From positions 1,116,001-1,180,000 of the forward strand of contig NZ_CP099547.1 in NCBI RefSeq assembly GCF_023973165.1: 64,000 nucleotides of DNA, in the 5' to 3' direction. The notes below the pieces were generated by a model, which did not search any database, was not told where the DNA came from, and worked only from the letters and a program-made list of their open reading frames with translations. This DNA is from Arcanobacterium pinnipediorum. GTDB taxonomy: Bacteria > Actinomycetota > Actinomycetes > Actinomycetales > Actinomycetaceae. The position numbers and the translations under genes are program-made. Below, one piece after another: positions 10,087 to 17,217 of this stretch (positions are counted from its first letter, which is position 1; each line of letters starts with the position of its first letter).

Positions 10087-10210
10087 TTACCTGGTCGGGT
10101 AATGAGTCCGGCCGCGATCCATAACCACGGGTGTCCCCACGCCTCACAGTCCGGATCAGGCAATCCCTCACCGACCGTATTCCTTTCGTGGATGCTAACC
10201 AGCATTCACG
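10087..10210 (+). promoter_or_regulatory. Structured 5' leader of rpsT (possible autoregulatory element)
   Basis: Between the PemK-like stop and rpsT lie 221 bases without a gene. Nested complementary segments are visible: GGTCGG (10093-10098) with CCGACC (10171-10176), and inside it GTCCGG (10106-10111) with CCGGAT (10151-10156, one G-U pair). A 10-bp hairpin at 10187-10210 (loop AACC, one G-U) follows directly before the ribosome binding region. This suggests a ribosomal-protein leader; I know no family with these exact features. Confidence 0.4.
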
Positions 10211-10229
10211 AGAAATGAAAGAGATTCAC

Positions 10230-10493
10230 GTGGCAAACATCAAGTCCCAAAAGAAGCGCATTAAGACCAACGAGAAGCGTCGTGTACGCAACCAGGGTTA
10301 CAAGTCCGAGCTTAAAACACTCGTTCGTAAGACCCGCGAAGCAATCGCTGCTGGCGATGCAGAGGCTGCTACCGAAGCCCTCAAGGTTACCAGCCGCAAG
10401 CTGGATAAGGCCGTTTCTAAGGGTATTATCCACAAGAACCAGGCTGCTAACCGCAAGTCGAAGCTCGCCGTTCAGGTAGCTAAGCTGGGATAG
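10230..10493 (+). CDS. rpsT: 30S ribosomal protein bS20
   Basis: Structural protein of the 30S subunit that binds 16S rRNA helices early in assembly. The 87-residue product starts [16 protein letters not shown] from GTG 10230, with the family's helical, lysine-rich composition and the conserved [16 protein letters not shown] end. A longer frame starts at 10131 but the family N-terminus and a GAAAGAG site 5 bases upstream fix the GTG. It is followed by a strong hairpin at 10524. Position next to the convergent holA is the usual actinobacterial arrangement. Confidence 0.98.
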   Translation: MANIKSQKKRIKTNEKRRVRNQGYKSELKTLVRKTREAIAAGDAEAATEALKVTSRKLDKAVSKGIIHKNQAANRKSKLAVQVAKLG

Positions 10494-10523
10494 TAACTAC
10501 TTCGCGTTTTATCGCAAGGAAAT

Positions 10524-10566
10524 GTTGTGGCGGGTAAGAACGAAGATCGTTCTTACCCGCCACAAC
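10524..10566. terminator. Perfect 20-bp stem hairpin between rpsT and holA
   Basis: GTTGTGGCGGGTAAGAACGA pairs perfectly with its complement across the 3-base loop AGA. It is 30 bases after the rpsT stop and is followed by TGTTCTTT, a broken U-rich tail. It most likely ends rpsT transcription and, read leftward, could also end the holA transcript. Confidence 0.88.
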
Positions 10567-10630
10567 TGTTCTTTGATCCCAGCTCAATACCAGTAACTCT
10601 AGATGCTCAATGTTGAAAGCTCGGTAACTT

Positions 10631-10680
10631 AATGGATCTTATTTGAGGGCACGGCAATGGATCTCATTTCAGGGCACGGG
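10631..10680. repeat. 25-bp imperfect tandem duplication at the holA 3' end
   Basis: Copies at 10631-10655 and 10656-10680 match at 22 of 25 positions. The right copy contains the last codons and TGA stop of holA; the left copy is a downstream duplicate outside the gene. Confidence 0.85.
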
Positions 10681-11626
10681 CGCGGCCAACTGCTAAGATA
10701 CCGCGTTCGAGCGCATATCCAGGATCTCGGGAGCCACCTTTAACATCTGCGTCTGCTTGTGCGATTGCCGAAATTGCAGCCGCTAAACCGTTGGCGCTCC
10801 ATCCGCGCATATCACGTTTAGCGCGATCGGCCATCCACGGCACGATAGAAACTTTGACGTCCATAACTCCTGAGCGTTGGCCAAGTAGCTGCGCCATGGT
10901 CCTTAGTTTTGATGCAATTGCCCCGAGAATTGCAGTCGGGCTGGAGCCAGTTGCCAGTGCATGACGTGCCAAATTCACTGCCTGCCCGACATTTCCACCA
11001 ATGAGAGCATCTGCAACATTAAAGCCTTTTGCTTCGATTCGTCCCGCGAAATATGTATGGACGTGTTCGTCGGTGATAAGCCCTTCGACATCGGCAAGCA
11101 GCTGTTGGACGGAAGCTAAAAGTTCTCGTAGATCTGAACCGATTGCCTCAATAAGTGCACCGACAGCTTCTGTAGTCATTTTCCGACCTGCAGCTCGAAC
11201 ATCATTCATAACCGCTTGGGTCTTATCGCGTTGATTCTTTACCGCCTCAATCTTTGTTGTTGGCACTTGCGCCTTGGCTAAGGCATTGAGCATTTTTTTG
11301 CCGCGTGCCCCGCCATTGTGCCGTAAAACTATAAAAACATCTTCTTCCGGGTGTTCAAGATACTGGAGAAGATCATGTTCTAAGGCAGTGTTGAGCGATT
11401 CTAATTCTGGCACGATGAGTAATCGTCGTTCTCCAAACAACGACGGGGAGGCAAGCGCAAACAACGATCCTGCGCTGTAGCTTTGCGCATCAATCTCTTG
11501 AATATCGGTATGCGGATCTAACTCTCGGGCTTGGTGTTTAACCAACCTTATTGCTCTATCTGCATAAACTGCTTCACCAGATTGTATAAGAAGAATCGGT
11601 GCAAGTTTTATCTTTTCCCATGTCAT
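10664..11626 (-). CDS. holA: DNA polymerase III subunit delta
   Basis: Clamp-loader subunit that opens the beta sliding clamp. The 320-residue protein shows the HolA pattern: N-terminal PILLIQSGEAVYADRAIR, ASPSLFGERRLLIVPELE (around 57-74), and the C-terminal collar domain with QRSGVMDVKVSIVPWM. It lies 4 bp behind comEC in the leftward run comEA-comEC-holA, the standard bacterial synteny. Its 3' end has been tandemly duplicated (see the repeat at 10631). Confidence 0.95.
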   Translation of the reverse strand: MTWEKIKLAPILLIQSGEAVYADRAIRLVKHQARELDPHTDIQEIDAQSYSAGSLFALASPSLFGERRLLIVPELESLNTALEHDLLQYLEHPEEDVFIVLRHNGGARGKKMLNALAKAQVPTTKIEAVKNQRDKTQAVMNDVRAAGRKMTTEAVGALIEAIGSDLRELLASVQQLLADVEGLITDEHVHTYFAGRIEAKGFNVADALIGGNVGQAVNLARHALATGSSPTAILGAIASKLRTMAQLLGQRSGVMDVKVSIVPWMADRAKRDMRGWSANGLAAAISAIAQADADVKGGSRDPGYALERGILAVGRARALK

Positions 11627-11630
11627 AGTT

Positions 11631-13067
11631 CTAGTATCCCACGTCTGTGGCTATCTTAGCTACGCCGTAACGGCGATGAACCGCATACAACGCTATTAAT
11701 CCTAAAATGCTTACGATCAAACCCGTTATATAGGGCGTGAAGGATAATACTGGTACCAGCTCCACAACTATATCAATCCATCCAGAACATACCTGAGCTA
11801 TAGCCAAAAAATAAGTTGCCAGCGCAGGAATTAGCGGCATGAGAAAACCTCCTACAAGACCGAGAATTGTAAGGGGAAAAATCACGGGAGCAACAAGTAC
11901 ATTTGCGATCACCGAGAAAACTGACAACTCTTGTTGAAAACCTGCTATCAACGGAATAGTTACTACCCCGGCAATATAGGGCACCGCGATAGTTTCACCT
12001 ACCCACTTTGGCATAATCGTTGACAAATATTTAGCTACCGGAGCGCCCCCTGCCACAATCGCCGCAACTGCAATAACTGAGAGGATGAATCCCAAACTTC
12101 TTGCAATATTGGGTTCGAACAATGAACTAACGATCACCGTCAAAGCAAGTAATGGAAAAGCTGTGACTGAATATCTCATTCCAATCCCTAGGCTATAGAG
12201 CAATCCCATCAGCGCTGCCCGTGACACCGATGGTTGTGGATCTACTACCGTTGTTAACCCCACTATCGCTACACAAGATGACAACCCCGTGATAACTGGC
12301 CAACGCCATCCTACTAACATCACAACAATCAGGATGATCATCGAAATATGTGCACCTGAAACTGCAGTCAAATGCGCTAAACCTAAAACCCGCATCTTTT
12401 CGCGATACGATTGTGGCAGGCGTGAATCATCACCAATAGCAATACCGGTCAGCAGCGCATCGTGAACTACCGCCGTCGACTCATCATAAGATTGCAGTGC
12501 TTTATGTATCCGTCCCACATAGCCGTGCCATCCCTGGGCTGGTTGAACCAGGCGTAGCGTACGCGCTGAAAAACACATATCGCTAATGCCTTGATACTGG
12601 CATTTTTCCACTACTCCCTCAATCTGCACCACATCGTAGCGCTCGACGTTAGCCGAACCTGAAATTTTAACATCCAACAAAGACTGCGATTGCTCATAAT
12701 CCGCGCCAGCTTGTGCTTCGAAGGTCCGAAAGATGAACCTCGTGGAGCCCTGTGCATCTATGGGAAATGATTCGATGCGTCCGGTAGCGGTGACTGAGAG
12801 TTGGAGATCATAGACATATGCGATAAGCCCGCGTTGGGCTGCTTCATGATGAATAGTTGTTGTCATCGATGCACAACAACCTGCTAGGCAGACGACGAAA
12901 ATCGTTGGTGTGTACCTCGACAGCGTTTTCCTACCTACACCTATACTCAACAATACAATCAGTACCAGCGAAAAGCTGCCAATATAGAGCGCATATTGCG
13001 GACCAAGAAGAACCGTCCACCAGCTAGCAAGAGCTGGCATTGCCAGCCGATAATCCTGTGCACTCAC
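11631..13067 (-). CDS. comEC: ComEC/Rec2-type DNA-uptake channel protein
   Basis: Polytopic membrane protein expected to form the channel for single-stranded DNA import. It has an N-terminal hydrophobic region, an OB-like extracytoplasmic part (about 90-180), and then the competence domain with LTAVSGAHISMIILIV and PSVSRAALMGLLYSLG, both family signatures, followed by about eight helices. At 478 residues it ends after the competence domain, so the C-terminal metallo-beta-lactamase domain of the Bacillus protein is absent, as in some actinobacteria. Start is GTG 13067, 2 bp after the comEA stop. Confidence 0.92.
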   Translation of the reverse strand: MSAQDYRLAMPALASWWTVLLGPQYALYIGSFSLVLIVLLSIGVGRKTLSRYTPTIFVVCLAGCCASMTTTIHHEAAQRGLIAYVYDLQLSVTATGRIESFPIDAQGSTRFIFRTFEAQAGADYEQSQSLLDVKISGSANVERYDVVQIEGVVEKCQYQGISDMCFSARTLRLVQPAQGWHGYVGRIHKALQSYDESTAVVHDALLTGIAIGDDSRLPQSYREKMRVLGLAHLTAVSGAHISMIILIVVMLVGWRWPVITGLSSCVAIVGLTTVVDPQPSVSRAALMGLLYSLGIGMRYSVTAFPLLALTVIVSSLFEPNIARSLGFILSVIAVAAIVAGGAPVAKYLSTIMPKWVGETIAVPYIAGVVTIPLIAGFQQELSVFSVIANVLVAPVIFPLTILGLVGGFLMPLIPALATYFLAIAQVCSGWIDIVVELVPVLSFTPYITGLIVSILGLIALYAVHRRYGVAKIATDVGY

Positions 13068-13069
13068 CG

Positions 13070-13951
13070 CTAATCCGCACGTATATATTCACGCAACCGA
13101 TCCAGTGTTTTCACTCCTATTCCAGGTACATCTGTTAAAGAATCAACACTGGGAAATCGCCCATGTTCCTCACGCCATTTAATAATTGCACTGGCCGTTG
13201 CCGGGCCGATTCCTGGAAGAGATTCAAGAGTGAGTTGAGAGGCAGAGTTAATATCGACCATCGTCTGCTCTTGAGCTTGATGTGCATCAGGAGAAGCAAC
13301 CTCGTCAGCAGATTCTCCCTCGTCTTTGATATGTACGTGCTCACCATCTGAAATCAGTGCAGCAAGATTGATGTATCGGGTATCTGCTGAATCGGTTAAT
13401 CCACCGCCAGCGGTAACAACGTCATTTACGCGCGACTTACTTGGTAAAGTATAGACACCTGGTTTGTGAACTGCTCCAGTGAGGTAGACGGTAACTTGCC
13501 CAGGATCTACTAGAGAGTTGTTCTTGGGCACCGGCACTGTATTTTCTGGTGCCTCATCACCAATAGGTTGCTCTAAGCCACCTAAACTCGACGCAGATTT
13601 AGTTTCAGATATAGCGCTAGCAGACGATATCTCGGTGTGTGAAGCATACACAAATGTTCTTGTCACAACGACGATACACAAAATTACCAAAATAATTGCA
13701 ACAATTCGTCCAGCATCAGAATCTAGCAGGAAACGACTTCTTCGGCCCTGCAAAGCCAATGCACTGACGTCATCACCAGCACCCATCGCTAATGCTGCCT
13801 TAGCTAATGTTCGTTGACGATTCGGTGATTGTGGTGTTGATACCTGGCCGCTCTGGCTAAAGGTATCGCTATACCCTAAGCGAGTACGTGGTGAACGCCG
13901 AAGCTTTCCCAGATGAAAATGTTGTGAATTACGTGGCAATGGCTGAGTCAT
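13070..13951 (-). CDS. comEA: ComEA-type helix-hairpin-helix DNA-binding protein
   Basis: Membrane-anchored receptor for incoming DNA. The order is a 75-residue cytoplasmic N-terminus, one transmembrane helix (IVAIILVILCIVVVTRTFVY), an SLBB domain (VTVYLTGAVHKPGVYTLPS), a polar linker and two helix-hairpin-helix motifs (LESLPGIGPATASAI and LTDVPGIGVKTLDRL). At 293 residues it is complete. It is the first gene of the comEA-comEC-holA run, and two DnaA-box-like sequences lie in its upstream region. Confidence 0.93.
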   Translation of the reverse strand: MTQPLPRNSQHFHLGKLRRSPRTRLGYSDTFSQSGQVSTPQSPNRQRTLAKAALAMGAGDDVSALALQGRRSRFLLDSDAGRIVAIILVILCIVVVTRTFVYASHTEISSASAISETKSASSLGGLEQPIGDEAPENTVPVPKNNSLVDPGQVTVYLTGAVHKPGVYTLPSKSRVNDVVTAGGGLTDSADTRYINLAALISDGEHVHIKDEGESADEVASPDAHQAQEQTMVDINSASQLTLESLPGIGPATASAIIKWREEHGRFPSVDSLTDVPGIGVKTLDRLREYIRAD

Positions 13952-14001
13952 ATATCGAGTATCCCTGTCACCACATCGCGTTGCAGGTACAGAAGATAAC
14001 T

Positions 14002-14038
14002 CGTGGATAACTCAAAAAAGAACAATCTATGTGGATAA
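14002..14038 (-). promoter_or_regulatory. Pair of DnaA-box-like sequences upstream of comEA
   Basis: On the minus strand, a perfect TTATCCACA (14030-14038) and TTATCCACG (14002-14010) lie 19 bp apart in the 133-bp divergent promoter region between comEA and the HerA-like gene. A third perfect TTATCCACA is at 14529-14537 on the plus strand, inside the HerA-like gene. The sequence matches are direct; a role in DnaA binding is inference. Confidence 0.4.
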
Positions 14039-14084
14039 CGTAAAATAACTCCTGTCTGCTTACGCTCTGAACTAGACTGAAGAC

Positions 14085-15935
14085 ATGACATCACAAGCAG
14101 ACCTTGCCAAACTCAAAGCAGCGGCACTCGCCGCTCAAGCCGAAGCGGCCGAAGCTAAAGCAGCCGCCGCCCAAGCAGCCTATGAAGCAGCTCAACTAGG
14201 TAGTGATCGCACTCCTGATCCCGCTACTACCTCACAGTCTAACGAATCGGATACCGATAGCAGCGAAGTTGAAGTAGAAAATGATTCATCGGCCGCACAA
14301 CTGCCCCACGTCACTGCTACCAAGCCGCTGAGCGATTACGCGCAAGAAATAGTTGCCGGATACGCCTCCGAAGCTGCAGCGCTGACTATCGGCACCTATA
14401 TCGAAGATGGTAGTCCACAACCCGGCATAGAAATTGCTTTGCCGTTAGCAATGCTAAATCGGCACGGGCTGGTCGCCGGAGCTACTGGGACTGGAAAAAC
14501 TCGCACCTTGCAACTCCTTGCGGAAGGATTATCCACAGCTGGAGTACCCGTTTTTATCACAGATATCAAAGGAGATCTTACTGGACTACTAGAGCCAGGA
14601 GAACAATCTGAGAAACTAATGGAGCGTGTTCGTAGCCAAGGTCAAACGTGGCACCCACAGAGTTTCCCAACCGAACTTTATACCTTAGGCGGAGAAGGAA
14701 AAGGAACTCCCATTCGCACAACTGTTTCGGATTTTGGACCGTTGCTACTGTCTAAAGTGCTTGGACTTAACGATACTCAAGAGTCAGCACTTTCCCTGAT
14801 ATTCCACTGGGCAGATCAAGAACGCCTCGCACTCATTGATCTTAATGATCTGCGAGCTGTGATTTCCTATTTAACATCAGATGAAGGAAAACCACAGCTT
14901 TCTACTATTGGTGGTATTGCCTCTGCGACTGCTGGAGTTATACTGCGCGAAGTCGCTGAACTTCAAGCACAAGGCGCCGATTCTTTCTTTGGGGAACCTG
15001 CTTTCGAGGTCACAGAATTTATTCGGCGTAATGGCGATGGGTACGGGGTGATTTCGGCATTAGAGCTACCAGATGTTCAATCTCGTCCCGCACTGTTCTC
15101 TACGTTTGTGATGTGGCTGCTGGCCGAGCTCTTTGAGGTACTTCCAGAGCGTGGCGATCTAGCCCAGCCAGAACTTGTTTTCTTCTTCGACGAGGCGCAT
15201 CTGCTTTTTTCCGGGTCCTCAACGGAGTTTATCGACCAGGTTATCCAGACGGTACGACTAATTCGTTCCAAAGGAGTCGGAATTTTCTTCGTCACCCAAA
15301 CTCCAAAAGATGTTCCTGCAGATGTGCTGGCCCAACTCGGCGCTAAAGTACAACATGCTCTTCGAGCGCACACACCAAATGACGTAAAAGCACTCAAAGA
15401 CACCGTCAAAACCTTCCCCACCTCACCGCTAGATTTGCAAGAGATATTGCCGAATCTGGGAACCGGCGAAGCAATCGTGACGATCTTGGACGACCATGGC
15501 CGTCCTTCACCTGTTGCTCCGACGAGAATTTGGGCTCCGGCAGCGGCTATGGGAGTGGCCTCTGATGCGACAATCGAAGAGGCCATAGCTCAATCCTATT
15601 CGATGGATAAGTACCGCGATCCGGTCGATCCCCAGTCCGCTTTCGAATTAATTAATGCGCGGATCGAAGCTGAGAAAGCAGCGAAGGAAGCACAACGGAT
15701 TGCCGATGAGCAGGCTAAAGAACAAGAACGCCTGGCTCGAGAGTTGGAAAAACAAATCGCGGCAGAAGAACGTAATCGTGAAAAAGAGCTGGAAAAACTG
15801 CGTAAAAAGGCAGAAAAAGATGCTCAACGCCAGGCCAAGCGCCGCGAGTCAGTCTTTGATAGTGTGCTCAAGACTGCCGGGCGAACATTGGCACGGGAGA
15901 TCACCCGTGGTCTGTTTGGCACCCGGCGTCGGTAA
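14085..15935 (+). CDS. HerA-like ATPase / DUF853 family protein
   Basis: A 616-residue predicted P-loop ATPase of the HerA-FtsK superfamily (DUF853). Walker A is GATGTGKT (132-139) and Walker B is ELVFFFDEAHLLF (about 364-376), with the sensor-like FFVTQTPKDVPADVLAQLG after it. Both ends carry charged alanine- or lysine-rich coiled coils (residues 5-37 and about 520-605), an addition common in actinobacterial members. The cellular role is not established; HerA relatives act in DNA translocation or repair. It is a single gene closed by a strong hairpin and is divergent from comEA. Confidence 0.88.
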   Translation: MTSQADLAKLKAAALAAQAEAAEAKAAAAQAAYEAAQLGSDRTPDPATTSQSNESDTDSSEVEVENDSSAAQLPHVTATKPLSDYAQEIVAGYASEAAALTIGTYIEDGSPQPGIEIALPLAMLNRHGLVAGATGTGKTRTLQLLAEGLSTAGVPVFITDIKGDLTGLLEPGEQSEKLMERVRSQGQTWHPQSFPTELYTLGGEGKGTPIRTTVSDFGPLLLSKVLGLNDTQESALSLIFHWADQERLALIDLNDLRAVISYLTSDEGKPQLSTIGGIASATAGVILREVAELQAQGADSFFGEPAFEVTEFIRRNGDGYGVISALELPDVQSRPALFSTFVMWLLAELFEVLPERGDLAQPELVFFFDEAHLLFSGSSTEFIDQVIQTVRLIRSKGVGIFFVTQTPKDVPADVLAQLGAKVQHALRAHTPNDVKALKDTVKTFPTSPLDLQEILPNLGTGEAIVTILDDHGRPSPVAPTRIWAPAAAMGVASDATIEEAIAQSYSMDKYRDPVDPQSAFELINARIEAEKAAKEAQRIADEQAKEQERLARELEKQIAAEERNREKELEKLRKKAEKDAQRQAKRRESVFDSVLKTAGRTLAREITRGLFGTRRR

Positions 15936-15957
15936 CGAACTGGGGCTTCTGTGATAT

Positions 15958-16002
15958 GTAGGTGTGCGGGAGGTAGAACAAATCTACCTCCCGCACACCT
16001 AC
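15958..16002. terminator. Perfect 20-bp stem hairpin
   Basis: GTAGGTGTGCGGGAGGTAGA pairs with its exact complement over the loop ACAAA. It lies 22 bases after the HerA-like stop and 39 bases before the convergent epimerase stop. It has no U-run in either direction and probably serves both genes. Confidence 0.85.
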
Positions 16003-16041
16003 AGTAACACCGCTACGATCGTTGACACTAAAGCGAGGTAT

Positions 16042-17028
16042 TCACTTACGATATGTGACCGTGACAGTTAACGATCGTGAGATTCCTGGCGCAAGAACGA
16101 TCGAACCAGCTGCATCAGGTCGGTTAAACGCATCAGCAACATGACTTAACGGTTCAATAGCTACCGATCCGCGTTCGTTGCGAGTTACACCATCGGAGGT
16201 GAAAATGTGAACTAGTGGAGCTTCCGCAGGTTCTTGTGCGATGTCGATCTCAGCGTTTGTTGCTGGGTCACGTAAAACAGTTGTTACAACGCCATTTTCA
16301 TCTGGAATCAGGCCACGGAAAGAGGCATCGAGCTTTTGGGCACCGAGGAAATCAAGCTGGAACGGCGCGTTGATACCAGCGTAGGCTGCTTCACCCGGGC
16401 GTGGAACTAGAGTCGAATCATAAACAACCCGAGTGCGCGCCGGAATCATGACAGACATGTTCGAAGCACGCGACTGAGGGAAACGCAGATACGGATGCCA
16501 GCCCAAAGCTAACGGAATACCATGGGCAAGATCGTGTTCTGCCGTCAAGGAAACAGTTAAATGTTCTTCTCGCTCAGCGCCTGTTTCAATTGAAAATACC
16601 ACTGAGAGTTTGAACGGCCAGGGGTAGCCAGCCGATCCAGGAAAGGAATATTCTAAAACCAAGGCACCTGCGGTACTTGTTGCAACGAAGTCAGCAGTTC
16701 CGACTAAGCCATGGGCAGCCCCCGGCGGGAGTTCATCAACAGTATAGGTTTGACCTTCGAACACATAGGTTGATCCGGATAAGCGGCCAGGCCACGGAGC
16801 CATAACCTTAGAGCGTGCGTCACGGCCATCTTCGAGCTCAGCTCGAGAAATATAGCCATCGATCACGTTGATCCCAGGTTCAGGCTCCCACGAAATCAAT
16901 GTTGCACCGCGCTCAACTACAACAGCACTTGCCCCACTCACGGATGTTAATTTCCACGCTGGTAATCCGTCAAATACAGTCGATTCAACAGTTGTACCAC
17001 TCATTGAGCTCACAGTTTTCACCTTCAT
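16042..17028 (-). CDS. Aldose 1-epimerase family protein
   Basis: Mutarotase-fold protein that interconverts sugar anomers or acts on a related sugar phosphate. At 328 residues it shows the expected catalytic elements: AAHGLVG (first histidine), GWHPYLRF (second histidine), and the catalytic glutamate in SVAIEPLSHVADAFN. Substrate cannot be told from the sequence. The start at ATG 17028 is weakly supported; ATG 17004 (MSGTTVES) is an alternative with GAAGGTG upstream. It stands alone between two hairpin terminators. Confidence 0.87.
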   Translation of the reverse strand: MKVKTVSSMSGTTVESTVFDGLPAWKLTSVSGASAVVVERGATLISWEPEPGINVIDGYISRAELEDGRDARSKVMAPWPGRLSGSTYVFEGQTYTVDELPPGAAHGLVGTADFVATSTAGALVLEYSFPGSAGYPWPFKLSVVFSIETGAEREEHLTVSLTAEHDLAHGIPLALGWHPYLRFPQSRASNMSVMIPARTRVVYDSTLVPRPGEAAYAGINAPFQLDFLGAQKLDASFRGLIPDENGVVTTVLRDPATNAEIDIAQEPAEAPLVHIFTSDGVTRNERGSVAIEPLSHVADAFNRPDAAGSIVLAPGISRSLTVTVTYRK

Positions 17029-17183
17029 TCTTCACAGTTGGCCGGAAATATACGTCGTTATTTTCGTAAAATCATACACCCATAGAGCCCAACATGAATA
17101 CTCCGAATCCAAAGAATGAACTATCTGTATCCATTCTTGAAGATCAAACTATCTCTACAGCTGTATTCATCGCCTCGAACCAG

Positions 17184-17215
17184 GTATTGGTTGGGGCGCA
17201 TGCCCCAACCAATAC
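17184..17215. terminator. Perfect 14-bp stem hairpin after leuS
   Basis: GTATTGGTTGGGGC and its exact complement flank the loop GCAT, immediately behind the leuS stop codon at 17218. No U-run follows leftward. The preceding 17029-17183 stretch holds nothing else I can identify. Confidence 0.85.
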
Positions 17216-17217
17216 TG

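Noticed and set aside
17098..17217. T-box or other leader near leuS
   Set aside because: This side is downstream of leuS; the 131 bp upstream of its start also shows no T-box core or specifier loop.
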